From Podarcis raffonei (lineage: Eukaryota > Chordata > Lepidosauria > Squamata > Lacertidae), in assembly GCF_027172205.1 (NCBI RefSeq), contig NC_070606.1, forward strand, positions 99,086,534 to 99,150,533: DNA of 64,000 nt. The letters are read 5' to 3'. This document shows positions 21,590 to 33,353 of this stretch, in pieces. Below the pieces are notes generated by a model. That model was not told the DNA's origin. It saw only the letters and a list, made by a program, of their open reading frames with translations, and ran no database searches. How positions within the stretch are numbered: the first letter of the stretch is position 1; every line of letters starts with the position of its first letter. Both the position numbers and the translations under genes were made by a program.

Positions 21590-22098
21590 TTTGGGATCCC
21601 CTAGACTGGTGACTGGGAGTGGCCGCTGGGACCATGTAACACCGGTCCTGAGAGATCTGCATTGGCTTCCAGTACATTTCCGAGCACAATTCAAAGTGTT
21701 GGTGCTGATCTTTAAAGCCCTAAACAGCCTCGGTCCTGTATACCTGAAGGAGCGTCTCCACCCCCATCGTTCAGCCCGGACACTGAGATCCAGCGCCGAG
21801 GGCCTTCTGGCAGTTCCCTCATTGCAAGAAGTGAGGTTACAGGGAACCAGGCAGAGGGCCTTCTCGGTAGTGGCGCCCACCCTGTGGAACACCCTCCCTT
21901 CAGATGTGAAGGAAATAAGTAGCTATCCTATCTTTCAAAGACATCTGAAGGCAGCCCTGTTCAGGGAAGTTTTTAACATTTAACGCTGTATTGTTTTTAA
22001 TATTTGATTGGGAGCTGCCCAGAGTGGCTGGGGAAACTCAGCCAGATGGGCGGGGTATAAATAATAAATTATTATAATAATATTATTATTATTCCAAT
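21590..22098 (+). mobile_element. L2-like LINE 3' end with partial ORF
   Basis: A single frame reads RDLHWLPVHFRAQFKVLVLI, LKERLHPHRSARTLRSS and TRQRAFSVVAPTLWNTLP, a typical L2-clade C-terminus. It is followed by GCCCAGAGTGGCTGGGG, GGCGGGGTATAAATAATAAA and an AAT-type tail. Confidence 0.88.
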
Positions 22099-23011
22099 AC
22101 TACAATTCCACGATTCTTTGATATTGTGTTTGCTCTTACAATTTGCTTGTCCCAGTATGCAAGAAGAAGAAACACGCACAGTGGAAACAGAAACGGTATT
22201 GACTACAGAGTAAGGCAGAGGTTTTTAAACCTGGTGCCCAGAAATGTCAATGCGGTTGCAAATGGGACCTGCACTGGTAGCAAAACGCGCCTGGCTAATT
22301 GCGAAGACTGGCACTGTTTGTGGTGCTCATGCACTCTATGCAAGGCAACTGGACCCCAACCAGGAGTTCTGCAGCAAGCAGACTGATGCAGAAAGAGTTC
22401 TCGGAAGAGGGGAAATTTGGAAGTCACTGATCCTCGCCACAGCATTTCTCACAATGAGCAAAGATGCTTGCTGGGTTTCCCCCCTCCTGGTGGAAGGACT
22501 TGAGAGGCCTTCTTTCTCTCACTTCCCAAGTTAGCCGTCCCTGTCTGCTGTCTAAGACAAGCGACCTGAGATTAGACAGCAGCAGCGAGAGGAAAATGGA
22601 GGTGGGGGCGACAAGAATGGAGGCCAACCACGGCTCTGAGCATCGAAACTCCTTAGTCAGTGCAGATCAAAGAGACTTTGATTCTTCCAGCTTCCTCCCC
22701 TCCTGTATTGTGCGCCTAAGAGGTTACCACACTGAGCATTTTGTTCCAAGCACCTGCCTGATCCAGTTTCCTGCCAGAGCAGAAACAAATGCTTCTAGGA
22801 AACACAATGGCAGAGAAAGGGGGCAGGTTTGTTAGCCTGTAACCAGGAAAACAAAAAGCCAGACACACACACGCACGCGGTTTCCACTCAGAATTGCTGA
22901 AAGGAGAAGACTAGGGAGGTGGGAATCCCTTTTTTTTGCGATGACTCAGGTAAGGAGGCCTGCAACTTTGTACGATGTCCTCCTTCCTCCACCCTTCAAA
23001 GCGTTAAAAAC
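22099..23011. other. BCL6 intron 2 sequence, nothing recognised
   Basis: No convincing exon, RNA gene or known repeat. Confidence 0.4.
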
Positions 23012-23480
23012 ATGAGGAGAGGCTGCTGGATTAGGCCAGGTGCCCTATCTCATCTACCATCTTGTTCTCGCAGTAGCCAGCCAAATGCCTGAAGGAAACC
23101 CGCAAACAGGATTCGAACACAACACCCCTCTTGTGGCTTCCAGCAACTGGCGTTCAGCATCATTTGCTGCCTCCAACTGTGGAGGGCAGAGCATTGCCAT
23201 TGTGGCTAGTAGCCACCCTCCATGAATTTGTCCAGTCCTCTTTTAAAGCCACTCTTGTGGGAGTTCCGTAGGCTAACTTTTGTGCTTCACGAATAAGTCA
23301 TTTCATCCAGCCATCCAGAATCTTCCAACATTCAGCTTCATCAGATGTCTACAAGTTCTAGGCTTAGTGCTAAAAGGGCGCCGCCTCTGGCGGCAATCAC
23401 TGCCTCCTGTGGCAGTGAGTTCCACAGTTTAACTCTGCAGCGGGTGAAGAAGGAGCTTCGTTCTAAAAACATCACAACCC
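23012..23480 (-). mobile_element. CR1 LINE 3' fragments
   Basis: GGAGAGGCTGCTGGATTAGG through CAACATTCAGCTTCATCAGA, then a second overlapping portion (CACTGCCTCCTGTGGCAGTG), all reversed CR1. Confidence 0.8.
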
Positions 23481-23683
23481 CGCTCAGTGGTGGGGCACGT
23501 TTTACTAAATCCACGCTCTGCTTTTCAACTCAGCAGACCCACAAACCAGCTGACCATGAGCACAAACACTAATACAGCCAGTTACAAATGCATGCTGGCC
23601 ATGCATAACCATTATGAGAAGGTTGCCTGCAAGAAGATCCCAGGTTGAATTCCCAGCATTGTCAGTTAAAGCAATCTGAGCGC

Positions 23684-23862
23684 AGGAACATAGGAACCCA
23701 CTGGCCCATTGAGCTCAGTGTTGTCGGCCCTGACTTGCAGCAGCTCTCCGTGGTTTCAGGCGGAGGATTTTCCCAGACCTACCCAGAGATGCTGAGGATT
23801 CGAAGCTGGGACATTCTGTTTGCAAAATGCATGCTCTGCTACTGAGCTATGGTTCTTCTTCC
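23684..23862 (-). repeat. tRNA-Ala-derived SINE
   Basis: Ends TGCTCTGCTACTGAGCTATG, which reversed gives a tRNA-Ala-like head with CATAGCTCAGTAGCAGAGCA and the GCATGCATTTTGCA anticodon arm. Confidence 0.75.
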
Positions 23863-24600
23863 CACAAAGGTGCAGGCGACGTAAGGTATACTTGAATCTA
23901 GCAGTAGATCTCACTGCAAGGATTTCTGACTCAAGCCCATTCTCATGGGCCAAGGTGCTCACCCCTACAGAACAACAAAACCCTGTGTTGCAAACTTAAC
24001 ACAACAAACAATACAAGCAACATGAAGACCAGTATACTAGGTAGCACTGCAATTCTTATTGCATAATATACATGATTTAGTACAACAAAAACAAAACGTG
24101 TATACTTGTAAATTCTCTAATATATTTGAAATCAAATGAACACTTGTCTGTCAATCTTCGGAAGTCCGTATAAGTATAATAAGTCTATGGTTGAAACAAA
24201 GTAATAGATGCTATCCTGTGGGCTAAGCGGTAAAACTTTTTTTAGGTGTTCATGGTGCCGAAGTAGTAAGTGAATAACAACGTAGGACAGTGATCCCGGA
24301 TAATCTGACTGTTTCGCTGGAATCTTCTTCAGCACAACCCACAGATCAGAAAAATGCACAAGGAGCATTGGCCATGAGAATATGTAACCACTGCTCACCC
24401 TGACATGCCCAGAACTTGCCAACACTCCCTCCTTTATTCCTGCTCAGGGCACCCCATGTCCATCCCCCCCTTATCACACAGGCTGCCTGACTCACGCACA
24501 GACACACTCTCTTCTTGTGCGCGAAATGTTTGAGTTGTTGCTGCTTTCCCAAAGGCCAATTCCCGTATGCAAGAAAATTGGTCTCCCCCTATACACACAC
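23863..24600. other. BCL6 intron 2 sequence, nothing recognised
   Basis: AT-rich from 23980 to 24150. No exon seen. Confidence 0.4.
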
Positions 24601-24624
24601 ATATACGGTAAAAGTTCTGATAAC

Positions 24625-24800
24625 AGGTCTGGAAACCAAGCCTGATGAGGAACGGTTGAGGGAGTTGGGTTTGTTTATCCGAGAAAAGGAGAAGGGGATA
24701 TGAGAGCCATCCTATAAGCGGGATCTAAACCAATGGATTCCAATGACAGGAAAGGAGATTACAACTAAACTTCAGGAAGAACTTTCTGGTGGTAATAACT
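24625..24800 (+). mobile_element. CR1 LINE fragment
   Basis: GGTCTGGAAACCAAGCCTGA, GAGGAACGGTTGAGGGAGTT and, after an internal deletion, AACCAATGGATTCCAATGAC are CR1 sense sequence. Confidence 0.8.
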
Positions 24801-25099
24801 GTTGGATTCCGTGATTTCACAAACACCCTCCTCCTCTGCGAGTTCGCAGGGATCAGGGATCCTCCCGGTTGGATTTCAACCAGGGATGGAAGCTCAAACT
24901 CAAATGTTCTGACAAACAGGATCAGCTATGGATCTGGGTTCAAATCCTGGGTGCCAGCTGGTCCTGGGGAAAGTATGATCACTATGTCACAGCTGCCAGC
25001 TGCGGAAGGGAAACCTCAGCAGAGACGCAGCAAAAGAGGATGAACTAAGGGTTAGAGTCCATGGGGACTTCCTTACAGATCAGGCAGGCTAGTTAATTA

Positions 25100-25372
25100 T
25101 AGAAGAAGAAGAGGAGGAGGAGGAGGAGGAGTTCGGATTCGATATCCCACTTTATCAATACCCTAAGGAGTCTCAAAGCGGCTAACATTCTCCTTTTCCC
25201 TTTCTCCCCCACAACAAACACTCTGTGAGGTGAGTGGGGCTGAGAGACTTCAGAGAAGTGTGACTGGCCCAAGGTCACCCAGCAGCTGCATGTGGAAGAG
25301 CGGGGAATCGAACCCAGTTCACCAGACTACAAGACCACCGCTCTTAACCACTACACAACGCTGGCTCTCATT
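25100..25372 (-). repeat. MIR/CORE-like tRNA-derived SINE, near full length
   Basis: Reversed, it starts GAGAGCCAGCGTTGTGTAGT and GGTTAAGAGCGGTGGTCTTG with a B box GGTTCGATTCC. It continues GGGTGACCTTGGGCC and ends in a GAA/GAG-rich tail near 25105-25130. Confidence 0.8.
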
Positions 25373-26172
25373 TTATTCTATAATCAATGGACACTGGGGG
25401 GCAGGGATCTGGGGGGCGGCTAAGAGGCAAGGGGGCACTAGAGGTGTAAATGACTGCCAGACCATCTTCAGAAGCAGCCCCAAATATAACACGTTGCCAT
25501 AATCTAACCTAGAGGTTACAGGAGCGTAGACAACATAAGTTTGGCAATCGTCACCTAAAGGGTACCACATTCCCCATCCCTGGGGGCTCAACAAAGGGTT
25601 GGATCCAGACTTAAGTTATGCTTAGAGGAGACCCAATGAAATTGATTAGATTTCCCCTCAATTACAGTGGATCTGGTAACAAATTTACTAAGGTCTGGAA
25701 GTCAACCGCAGACATATTCAGAAAGGGATAATTTCTTAACGCCTCTGCTTTATTTGGGGCACTTGACTTACAGACTTACAGACGCATAGAAGACCCTCCT
25801 GATATTTCACCTGTCCCTCCCCCAGAAAGGGAAAATGGTAGTAGCATTGCCACCGGGAATATTTTGATGGAGTGGGGACCTTGGATCCACATTGGGGCTA
25901 TCACACAAAGTTATAAAGACCCCCGAGCAAATCGGAAGTTGTCTATCCTAAAATTTTCACTGTTGTTAATTTTGCACTGCGGTCATTTTATTGCTTTGTC
26001 TTTTAACGAAAACCGCTTTGCGGTTTTCTTTGCAATCAAGCAGTGTATAAATTTACTGAAATGGGTAAATAAAATCAAGCTTTGTGTTGGGGGGCTAAGT
26101 TTCGTGAGAATCGTTTGATGAATGAATCAAGAGCGCAGAAAATAAATCAGTAACCATAACATGCAAGAGGTT
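25373..26172. other. BCL6 intron 2 sequence, nothing recognised
   Basis: Around 25960-26080, TTGCACTGCGGTCATTTTAT and AAATGGGTAAATAAAATC look like a LINE 3' end, but the family is unclear. Confidence 0.4.
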
Positions 26173-26216
26173 TTAATAATAATAACAATAATAGTAGTAG
26201 TAATAATAATAATAAA
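26173..26216. repeat. (AAT)n-type microsatellite
   Basis: TAATAATAA with AGT interruptions. Confidence 0.85.
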
Positions 26217-26555
26217 TGTTTTATGCCCACAATAAGTAAGAGAACAGATTAGAAGTGGTGGAAGGGGACTTGCAAACAGAGTTTTTATATAACCTGCAAC
26301 TGGGAGAGTGAGAGCGAGAGTGAAAACAGGACTCCGTGGCCGTAACCACTTCCCCAAAGCCCTCTCTTTCCTCACCCCCCCTGCTCCCTTGCCTCCCCAG
26401 TAACCACAAGTGATACTGACCCAAAAAACAAAGTGAAAGTTCGTGGGAGACGAAGGAGGAAGAGTAAACAAGCTTCTCGCACGCGGACCACTGTGCAAAA
26501 ACCAGTGTTGCATTTCACTCCAACCAGCTCAGACGTTGCTAATGGGATTTGTTCC

Positions 26556-26640
26556 AGTGCAGAGCTAGCCTTTGCCAAGCCGGTGCCCTCCAGATGTTTC
26601 AGATAAAACACCTGGAGCGTGCTGGCTTGGCCAAGGATAA
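26556..26640. repeat. short interspersed repeat
   Basis: CCAAGCCGGTGCCCTCCAGA and GTTTCAGATAAAACACC match the CTACAACTCC-type repeat seen at 13595 and 27535. Confidence 0.45.
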
Positions 26641-27040
26641 TGCAGAGCCAACCTTGACGGGCCCAGTTCTGAACTGGCTCAGTACTTATGAGTACATATT
26701 TGTAGGGAGGTGGAAAGCATTGTTCAATTTTCCAAGGGTTGCTCTGCACACAGAGACTTCAGTGCAACATGAGCAACACAAAAACCCATTAATCCAGCCT
26801 ATCAAGCACACAGAAAGTCCATTTATTTCAATGGGAGAGCTAAGCATGCGTTTCCTGAAACTGAAATGGCTGAAATCCTAGGATCAGGTTTTTTCCTGAT
26901 TGACTGGTATTTTGGTTGTTGTTGTTTTTTTAAAGTCAACTCTGATGTGCCCTGCTGGCTTTCCAGTTACCAGCACCTGATCTCCAAATTCAAGTTTCAA
27001 AACTGACCCCAGACCCCCACCAATTAACACCCCCACTCAC

Positions 27041-27073
27041 CTCTTCACACCTTTGCAGAACTCAAAAAGTTTT
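27041..27073 (-). other. BCL6: candidate BCL6 non-coding exon 2
   Basis: The minus strand reads TTTTGAGTTCTGCAAAGG and TGTGAAGAG followed by a consensus donor GTGAGT. The human exon 2, as I recall it, starts with TTTTGAGC and contains TGTGAAGCAAG. The upstream AG (at 27075-27074) has only a weak pyrimidine tract, so the 5' edge is doubtful. Needs transcript support. Confidence 0.35.
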
Positions 27074-27344
27074 CTTAAAATTAAGCTACAGCTCTTGGCA
27101 TCCTTTAGTTTGGGAAGCTGAAACTTAGGCTCCATCCACTGTGTTGCGCAAACCCCATTGAAATGAGAAGTTGTGCAAGGCAAAACAGTGGGTGTTGGCA
27201 TATATGGGGAAACATACTCCAACAAGTGTTTCTCTTGCTGCTGCCCCCAAATCATTTGACTTCTGGTATCAAAGAATTGTCAAATTGGATTACCCTCCAA
27301 GGTAAGCCAGTCTACTGCCACACGGTATCCCTGACAGGTGACCA

Positions 27345-27515
27345 TCCAAGCTCTGCTTAAAACCCTTCAACAACAGAGAAACCACCAGCTATCTTTCCAC
27401 TCTCAAACAGCTCCTACTCTCAAAATGTTTAGTTGGAATTTCGCTTTCTTGCAATCTTAATCCATCGGTTTGAGCCCTACGCTCGGAGCAGGAGAAGACA
27501 AGCTTGTTCCTTTGC
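27345..27515 (-). mobile_element. CR1 LINE fragment
   Basis: AGCTCTGCTTAAAACCCTTC, CAATCTTAATCCATCGGTTT and CTCGGAGCAGGAGAAGACAA follow the reversed CR1 consensus order. Confidence 0.8.
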
Positions 27516-27603
27516 CGACCTTGCACCCTCCATAGATTGGACTACAACTCACATCAACCTCCCACAGGGGCTGATGGGAGTTGTTGTCCAGTACCTGGAA
27601 GGC

Positions 27604-27955
27604 GGGACGCGGGTGGCGCTGTGGGTAAAAGCCTCAGCGCCTAGGGCTTGCTGATCGAAAGGTCGGTGGTTCGAATCACCGCGGCGGGGTGCGCTCCCGC
27701 TGCTCGGTCCCAGCGCCTGCCAACCTAGCAGTTCGAAAGCACCCCCGGGTGCAAGTAGATAAATAGGGACCGCTTACCAGCGGGAAGGTAAACGGCGTTC
27801 CGTGTACTGCGCTGGCTCGCCAGATGCAGCTTTGTCACGCTGGCCACGTGACCCGGAAGTGTCTGCAGACAGCGCTGGCCCCCGGCCTCTTGAGTGAGAT
27901 GGGCGCACAACCCCAGAGTCTGTCAAGACTGGCCCGTACGGGCAGGGGTACCTTT
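27604..27955 (+). repeat. full-length Sauria/Squam1-type SINE with 11-bp target duplication
   Basis: Head GGGACGCGGGTGGCGCTGTG, B box GGTTCGAATCACC, body GCAGTTCGAAAGCACCCCCG, and tail GGGGTACCTTT. It is flanked by ACCTGGAAGGC at 27593-27603 and 27956-27966. It sits inside the CTACAACTCC-type repeat (about 27535-28000). Confidence 0.92.
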
Positions 27956-28199
27956 ACCTGGAAGGCACCAGGTGGGCTACGCTTAGGTTAAGGGGCCATG
28001 CTTTGAGCCGGGTGCAAATAAAGCTACCGTTCTTCCAGAAACCTATCTGGAAGAGGGCACCAGAATAATGAAGGCTGATTTTAACCAAACCAGGTGATCT
28101 TTGCACAGCCAAGAGTCATCAGAAGACCCAACACTCAGGCGATAAAGATGTTTTTCCTTTTATAGGTTGTCTGACAAACTTCCCTGAGATGAAACAAAA

Positions 28200-28250
28200 T
28201 TAAAAAATCCCTTCCAGTAGCACCTTAGAGACCAACTAAGTTTGTTATTG
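28200..28250 (-). mobile_element. Penelope-like element 3' tail, short
   Basis: AGTAGCACCTTAGAGACCAA and CTAAGTTTGTTAT are the reverse of the tail at 46450-46490. Confidence 0.65.
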
Positions 28251-28907
28251 GTATCCAATTTGGAACCAAAGGTAATCCTGAGAGTTGATAGACCCTTTCC
28301 CTGGTGAAGTTTTGCACTTTCCCCCTACCTATATGAGAAGACCTTCTACTTTAGAGTAGTTACCCATCCATTCAGCTGGATAAATGTCAGTTATTGGTCC
28401 AGTTTCTCTCTCTTTTCAAATAGATTGCCTCAATTTACTCTGAAGCAAGCTTGGACACACACACACCCCTCTAAGAGTTGAAGGCAGCCTGTACTTTGTA
28501 TTCCTCCTTTAAATCTCTCCCTGCGGCATCACAAACAATAATTAAAACAATTTTTTTAAAAAAACAAACAAACCTCCGATCAAGCCTCTCTTTGTGTTTT
28601 GATTTGATGGAAGTGGAAAAACACAAGCCTTGTACTGGATGGTAAGGAGGTTTCTCCTACTGCCAGACTCTAGTGTGTCAAACCCTGGAGCTTCCTGGTT
28701 TGATTTTAAGACCCAGGAGTGAGGAACCTGCAGTTTTTCAGATGGTGCTGGACTCCAACACCTGCCTGTCAGTCAGCCTGAGGATGGGCAACGGGATGAG
28801 GCCAGCGACCATCTAGACGGCCACAGGCTTCCATTCCGATTTTAGACCCTGCAAACTCCTTTCTATTGCTCATATACACAGTTTAAATGTGGGGCAGAAT
28901 CACACGT
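28251..28907. other. BCL6 intron 1 sequence, nothing recognised
   Basis: A CTGGACTCCAACACC word near 28750 belongs to the unclassified short repeat seen elsewhere. Confidence 0.4.
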
Positions 28908-29060
28908 AAGAATATAAGGAAAGCCTGTCTGGATCAGGCCTAGAATCCAGTATCCTGTTCTCACAGTGGCCAACCAAATGCGTTTCTGGGGAAACCCACA
29001 AGCAGGATCTGAGCACACGAGCAACCCTCTCCCCTTCTATGTCTCTAGTACCTGACATAC
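28908..29060 (-). mobile_element. CR1 LINE fragment
   Basis: GATCAGGCCTAGAATCCAGT and CTGTTCTCACAGTGGCCAAC match the reversed CR1 end. Confidence 0.75.
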
Positions 29061-31311
29061 AGACACCCATATTCAGACTCCCTGCTCTGCCCGTTGTTTT
29101 GAAGCCTCAGTTTCCCCATCTGCAAAATGGGCATGGAGTTATTTTAAACTCATGTTTTAAATTTTGATACAGCCCTTCATTTGAGGGTCACAGGGCAGGT
29201 TTGCTGGTGGACAGAGACGATTCAAAGCCCCAAAGAAAACTCCGCAAACAAACTCTACGCCTTTTGCAAAGCGTTGTGAAAGTTGGGCAAATGCGGTTTT
29301 ATATAAGAGGCAGCACCTCACCCGCAGCACAAGGGCATATCCCAACAGCGCTCTCTACATTTCACAGCACCCACAACTGAGGTTATTTTGCAATACGGTA
29401 CGCACACCCCACAGATTTGCCAAATAGGGGGCAGGTTGGGGGGGGAGGGGAGAGCGATCCTGCTCCGCTATTCCACACTTCACCACCAGGGGTCAATCTT
29501 GCCCCACACACAAACATACCGATTTAAATCAGAAGTCTCTCTCTCTCCCCCCCCCCATTCCAACTCACAACAAAGTTTTCCCAACCCCCCCCCCCCACTC
29601 CGGAGGAGAAGACACACCTAAACACACTCTGTCATGCGAAGGACGGGGAAATCCTCGATTATTATTATTATTATTTTTTTAATAAAGAGGTTGGATTTCT
29701 AACAACTTCCCCTTACACCTGGATAACTTTGTCCCCAAGAGAACATGATTCCCCCCCCTCTCTCCGCCCCCGTAAATATAGACCCCTTTATTCTAAGGAA
29801 GCGCTTTAAGAAATTTACAAAAAGTGCCGGAGGGGGAGAGAGCGAGGATTGAACTCTCAGAGTTGGCTGCGCTCGATCTCCTTTCGCCTTGGCCGTTCCT
29901 TAAGCAAACAAACAAGACTTCGCCGCCTTCTCCACGGCCACGCTCTCGCCCTCCAAAGCATTTTAATTTGGGGAGGGGGGGTACCAAAACAAACAGGCAC
30001 CCCTGACTCGTGGGTCTTTGGCTCAGCAGAGGGGGCAGTTACTTGCCCTGGCCTTTAGGGCTTTGGAAAGGGCTCCCCACCCCCACCTTGTCCAAACCCA
30101 GATCCTAAATTTTGCCTCTTTCTCTGCAGGGATTAAGGAGATCAGTTTACAGACGGGTAAGTGTTAATAAATGCGTCTCCTTCCCCGCTATTAATTCCTG
30201 TGTTCCCTTCCAGGAACGCTTCTTCAAGCGTCTGGGTCTGTTTGTTTTTTAAAGGGGCCGTCTGGGCCATTCTGGAGAGATAGGGGAAGCCTGGAGCAAC
30301 CGGCGAGGCTTAACTGCGCGGTAACTGCCCCACTTCCATAGTCAAGGGGTAGAGAAAGATGGGGTCTCCCATCTCCCCACACCTAGGCTTAATGTCTAAG
30401 GGAGCGGAGTGGCAAAATTTGGCTAGCATGGAATTGGCGAAGGGGTCTGTTATTCCGGGGTAGGTGACTCCAGAATAAGAGCAAAAAGACCCTCCCCCCC
30501 CCAAAAAAAAATTAAAACCGCACCCCAGGCTTGCCTGATCTTACCATCACCAATGCTAACGTCCAGCAATAACATCTATACATTAAATTCTAGTGTTCCC
30601 CATATCTGTTACAGTATATTACATATAGCTTTCAAATGCACTGGGGTTTTCTTCTTCTTCTAAAAATTGGGCTCGTGTTTCGGAAACCAGACTTCCTTAC
30701 ATCCTTCAGAGAGGCTCGTTTTTTAATTGTTTCTTGAAAATAAAGTCGCCACATTTGCTATCTGCCGAGGGGGGGGGGCGAAAAGAAGAGAAAACAGGGA
30801 TTAATATTAATCCAACAGCCACCTCCACTAGGCAGACTCTGTTTTCATGGCACAGCTTCTGTTCCCAGGCCCAGCTGGCTGCCTCCCCCCCCGCCGCCAC
30901 CGTCCCCACGCACACACGCCGGGGAGCCTGGAAACATTCGCGCGCCGGCAGGACCCGACGCGCGCCAGCCGAGATCGAACGCAGATGGAGTCTCCTCGGG
31001 GCCGGGACCTGCCTATTTTTCGCTCAGGAAAAACACAACAACCCGGCGCCCCGCGGAGGCAGGGGCGCGGATATAAATAAACAAGAGGGTCTGTCCCCTA
31101 ACATTTTCTATTCACCCCGCCCTACCCAAATATAACCCACCCTGGAGAATTCTGCTGCGTGATAAAGTCCCCCGGCATCGCCAAAGTATCCAAGATGAAG
31201 GATTTCGCCTTTCCTAATATTTTTCAGAGACACGAGTCCCCCATATATTCATATTTTTAAAGAGAGAAACAAAACGCATCATAGCAAATATTTTTTTCTG
31301 CAGCTCCATTT
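29061..31311. other. repeat-poor part of BCL6 intron 1
   Basis: About 2.2 kb with almost no interspersed repeats, C-rich and G-rich runs near 29420-29760 and 30480, and rising CpG content toward 31 kb. This pattern is common near promoters and suggests constrained regulatory sequence. No coding frame is credible. Confidence 0.5.
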
Positions 31312-31352
31312 TAATATATATATATATATTATTTATATATATATATATATAC
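31312..31352. repeat. (TA)n tract
   Basis: Two TA runs around ATTATTTATA. Confidence 0.9.
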
Positions 31353-33280
31353 TGTACATGCACATGTGAAATTGCGATGCGGGGGTAGAGATGTTGGGAA
31401 CTGCCTGCCTCTCTGGGTTTGCCGGCAGAGGCTGCCGGCAGAACCAGACAGGCTTTTTTCCTTTTTTTCTGGGGCTGTTACGGGAGGGAAGCACTGTCCT
31501 ACGTTGGGCTCGTGCGCGCATCTTGCGCGCCGGGCCAGGGACCTCCGCCTCCCGCGCTCCTCCGCGCGCGCGCCCGCCTTTGGAAGAGCCCCGGCGCTCT
31601 CCGGCTTCGCGCGCGGCGCTCCGGCGGCCGCTACCCGGGCCGCGCCGGATGACAGCCGGCCGAGAAGGAGGAGGAAGGAGAGAGGAGGAGGCCGGCCCGG
31701 CCATTGGGAGGCGAGTGGCAGGCACGCAGCCCCGGCCGCCGCAGAAATACACACAGCGCGAGGCCAGAGAGGCGCCCCCTCCCTCCCTCTCCGGCCCCGA
31801 TCCCGGGAGACGCGCCGCGGCAGGTGCCCAAAGCCTCGGGACCCGGCCGATCTCTTTGGGGGGCGAGTTGCCCGGCCATAAGTCAGTCGTCAGCTGGCTT
31901 TTTGTCTGCCCCCGAGAAAAGACAAAAAAGGGAATTTTGGGGGTGCGTGTTTTCTATCCTCTGCATGTTTCCTCGGGAGTAAGCCCCATTGGGGAAACCC
32001 CTTCACCCCGGCGCGCAATCCTATATATATACACGCTTTGTGGGTTTCGGAGCGCCAGCCGGTTGCATGTTTACTTGTGCTTGTTTATTTATATTTGGGT
32101 CGCCCGGTGGAACAAACAAACAACCGTCCCCTCCTCCTCCTTCCGCGGCTGCCCTTGTGCGTTTCGCCCGCGCGCACGCGAGGCCCTGGTCGGTGGAGCG
32201 GCGCCAGGCGAGCGAGGCGTGCTGGCGTTATCGAGCGCCCGAAAGGAAAGAGAAGAGAGGGGGGAGAAGGTAAAAACAAAACACGTTTCGGGGAACCCAG
32301 TTTTGCAAAGTGATTGAAAATGAAAATAAAAATAAGAGGGTGGGGGAAATTTGAAAAATGCCTCCATGGCCAAAAAATATTAAGACCCGGTCACGATGGG
32401 ACAAACACGTGCAAAGGCGGCCGCCGGCTCTGTGCATGGAAAGGACTCGCGGAGAAGAGGTGCCCTGCTCGGCTCGTCCGGTCAGCACAACCACCAGCTT
32501 CCCCCGGAGCTCTCTCGCGCTCTCCCTCCCTCCCCGCCAGCTTCCTTCCACGGGCAGCCCTTCCAAAAAAACAGCCCAGGAAACACGCGATCCCAACACA
32601 ACAGCCACGGTCCTCGGCAAAACGCCCCGCGCCTCCTCGCCTTTCCAAAATGAAACTGACAAGCGTCAAAACAGCCACCCTCTCTGCTCCCTGCAATTGA
32701 CCAGCTCAGGAGAGCGAGGCAGGCAGGCGGCAAACCCCGCCGGGGAGACTGACAAGGCTTAAGAGCCAAGCATGGCTCCCCCCCCCTCCTGGTGGCTCTG
32801 GGCGATTGGAGAGCAGGGGGAGCCCTGCGCGCCCGCCCGCCCGCCTGCCTTCCACCTGCCGCGCCAGGGAGAAGGAAAGAGAGGGGACACACACACATAC
32901 AACGCGAGAAACAGACCCCCCTTTGCAAAAACACCGGCGCCGAATGGGACCAGAGCCTTCCCCCCCCCCTCCAGCCACCTCCCCCTCCTTGCTCAAAAAG
33001 CCCCCGATTTCCAGGCAACAAAAAAGGTGGCAGTGGGATGGATGGAAATGAAAGAGGCGCAGCGCGCAACGGAGCCCTGGCACCGCCGCCGTCGCCGCCA
33101 GCATCTTGGCTGCGTTGCTATTGTTATTGCTCTAAATATTATTATGGTTATTATTCTGGTTATTATTAATCATCCTCATCCAAAGAGGCACGGCGCAGGC
33201 AGCAGCAGCAGCAGCAGCAGCCCGGACAGCGACAGCAATGCAAAGCAGCGAGCGAGAGCGAATCACCTGGTCTCCGCGCT

Positions 33281-33353
33281 TTCCTAGAAACTCCTTGCAT
33301 CACCACTTCTAAGAACCCCAGTTCTAAGAATCAACACAGCTCAATTCTCGGAA
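33281..33353. promoter_or_regulatory. BCL6: cluster of four TTCNNNGAA sites in exon 1, including the BCL6 autoregulatory motif
   Basis: TTCCTAGAA at 33281-33289, TTCTAAGAA at 33307-33315 and 33322-33330, and TTCTCGGAA at 33345-33353. TTCCTAGAA is the BCL6 consensus; in human, BCL6 represses itself through exon 1 sites of this kind, and STAT proteins use the overlapping TTCN3GAA pattern. A fifth, TTCTGAGAA, lies upstream at 33704-33712. Confidence 0.8.

Noticed and set aside
21471-21983. 170-codon frame as a host gene
   Set aside because: It matches the L2-type LINE C-terminus found at five other places in the window, so it is a transposon fragment.
27604-27700. tRNA-like sequences with good B boxes (also at 3163, 57755, 62159, 63866)
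   Set aside because: They are heads of SINEs followed by the constant SINE body and tail; the full tRNA fold is not kept.
31391-32317. 308-codon open frame on the plus strand in the CpG island
   Set aside because: High G+C and CpG content makes stops rare in all frames. The composition is low-complexity Arg/Pro/Ala with no domain, and overlapping frames are equally open.
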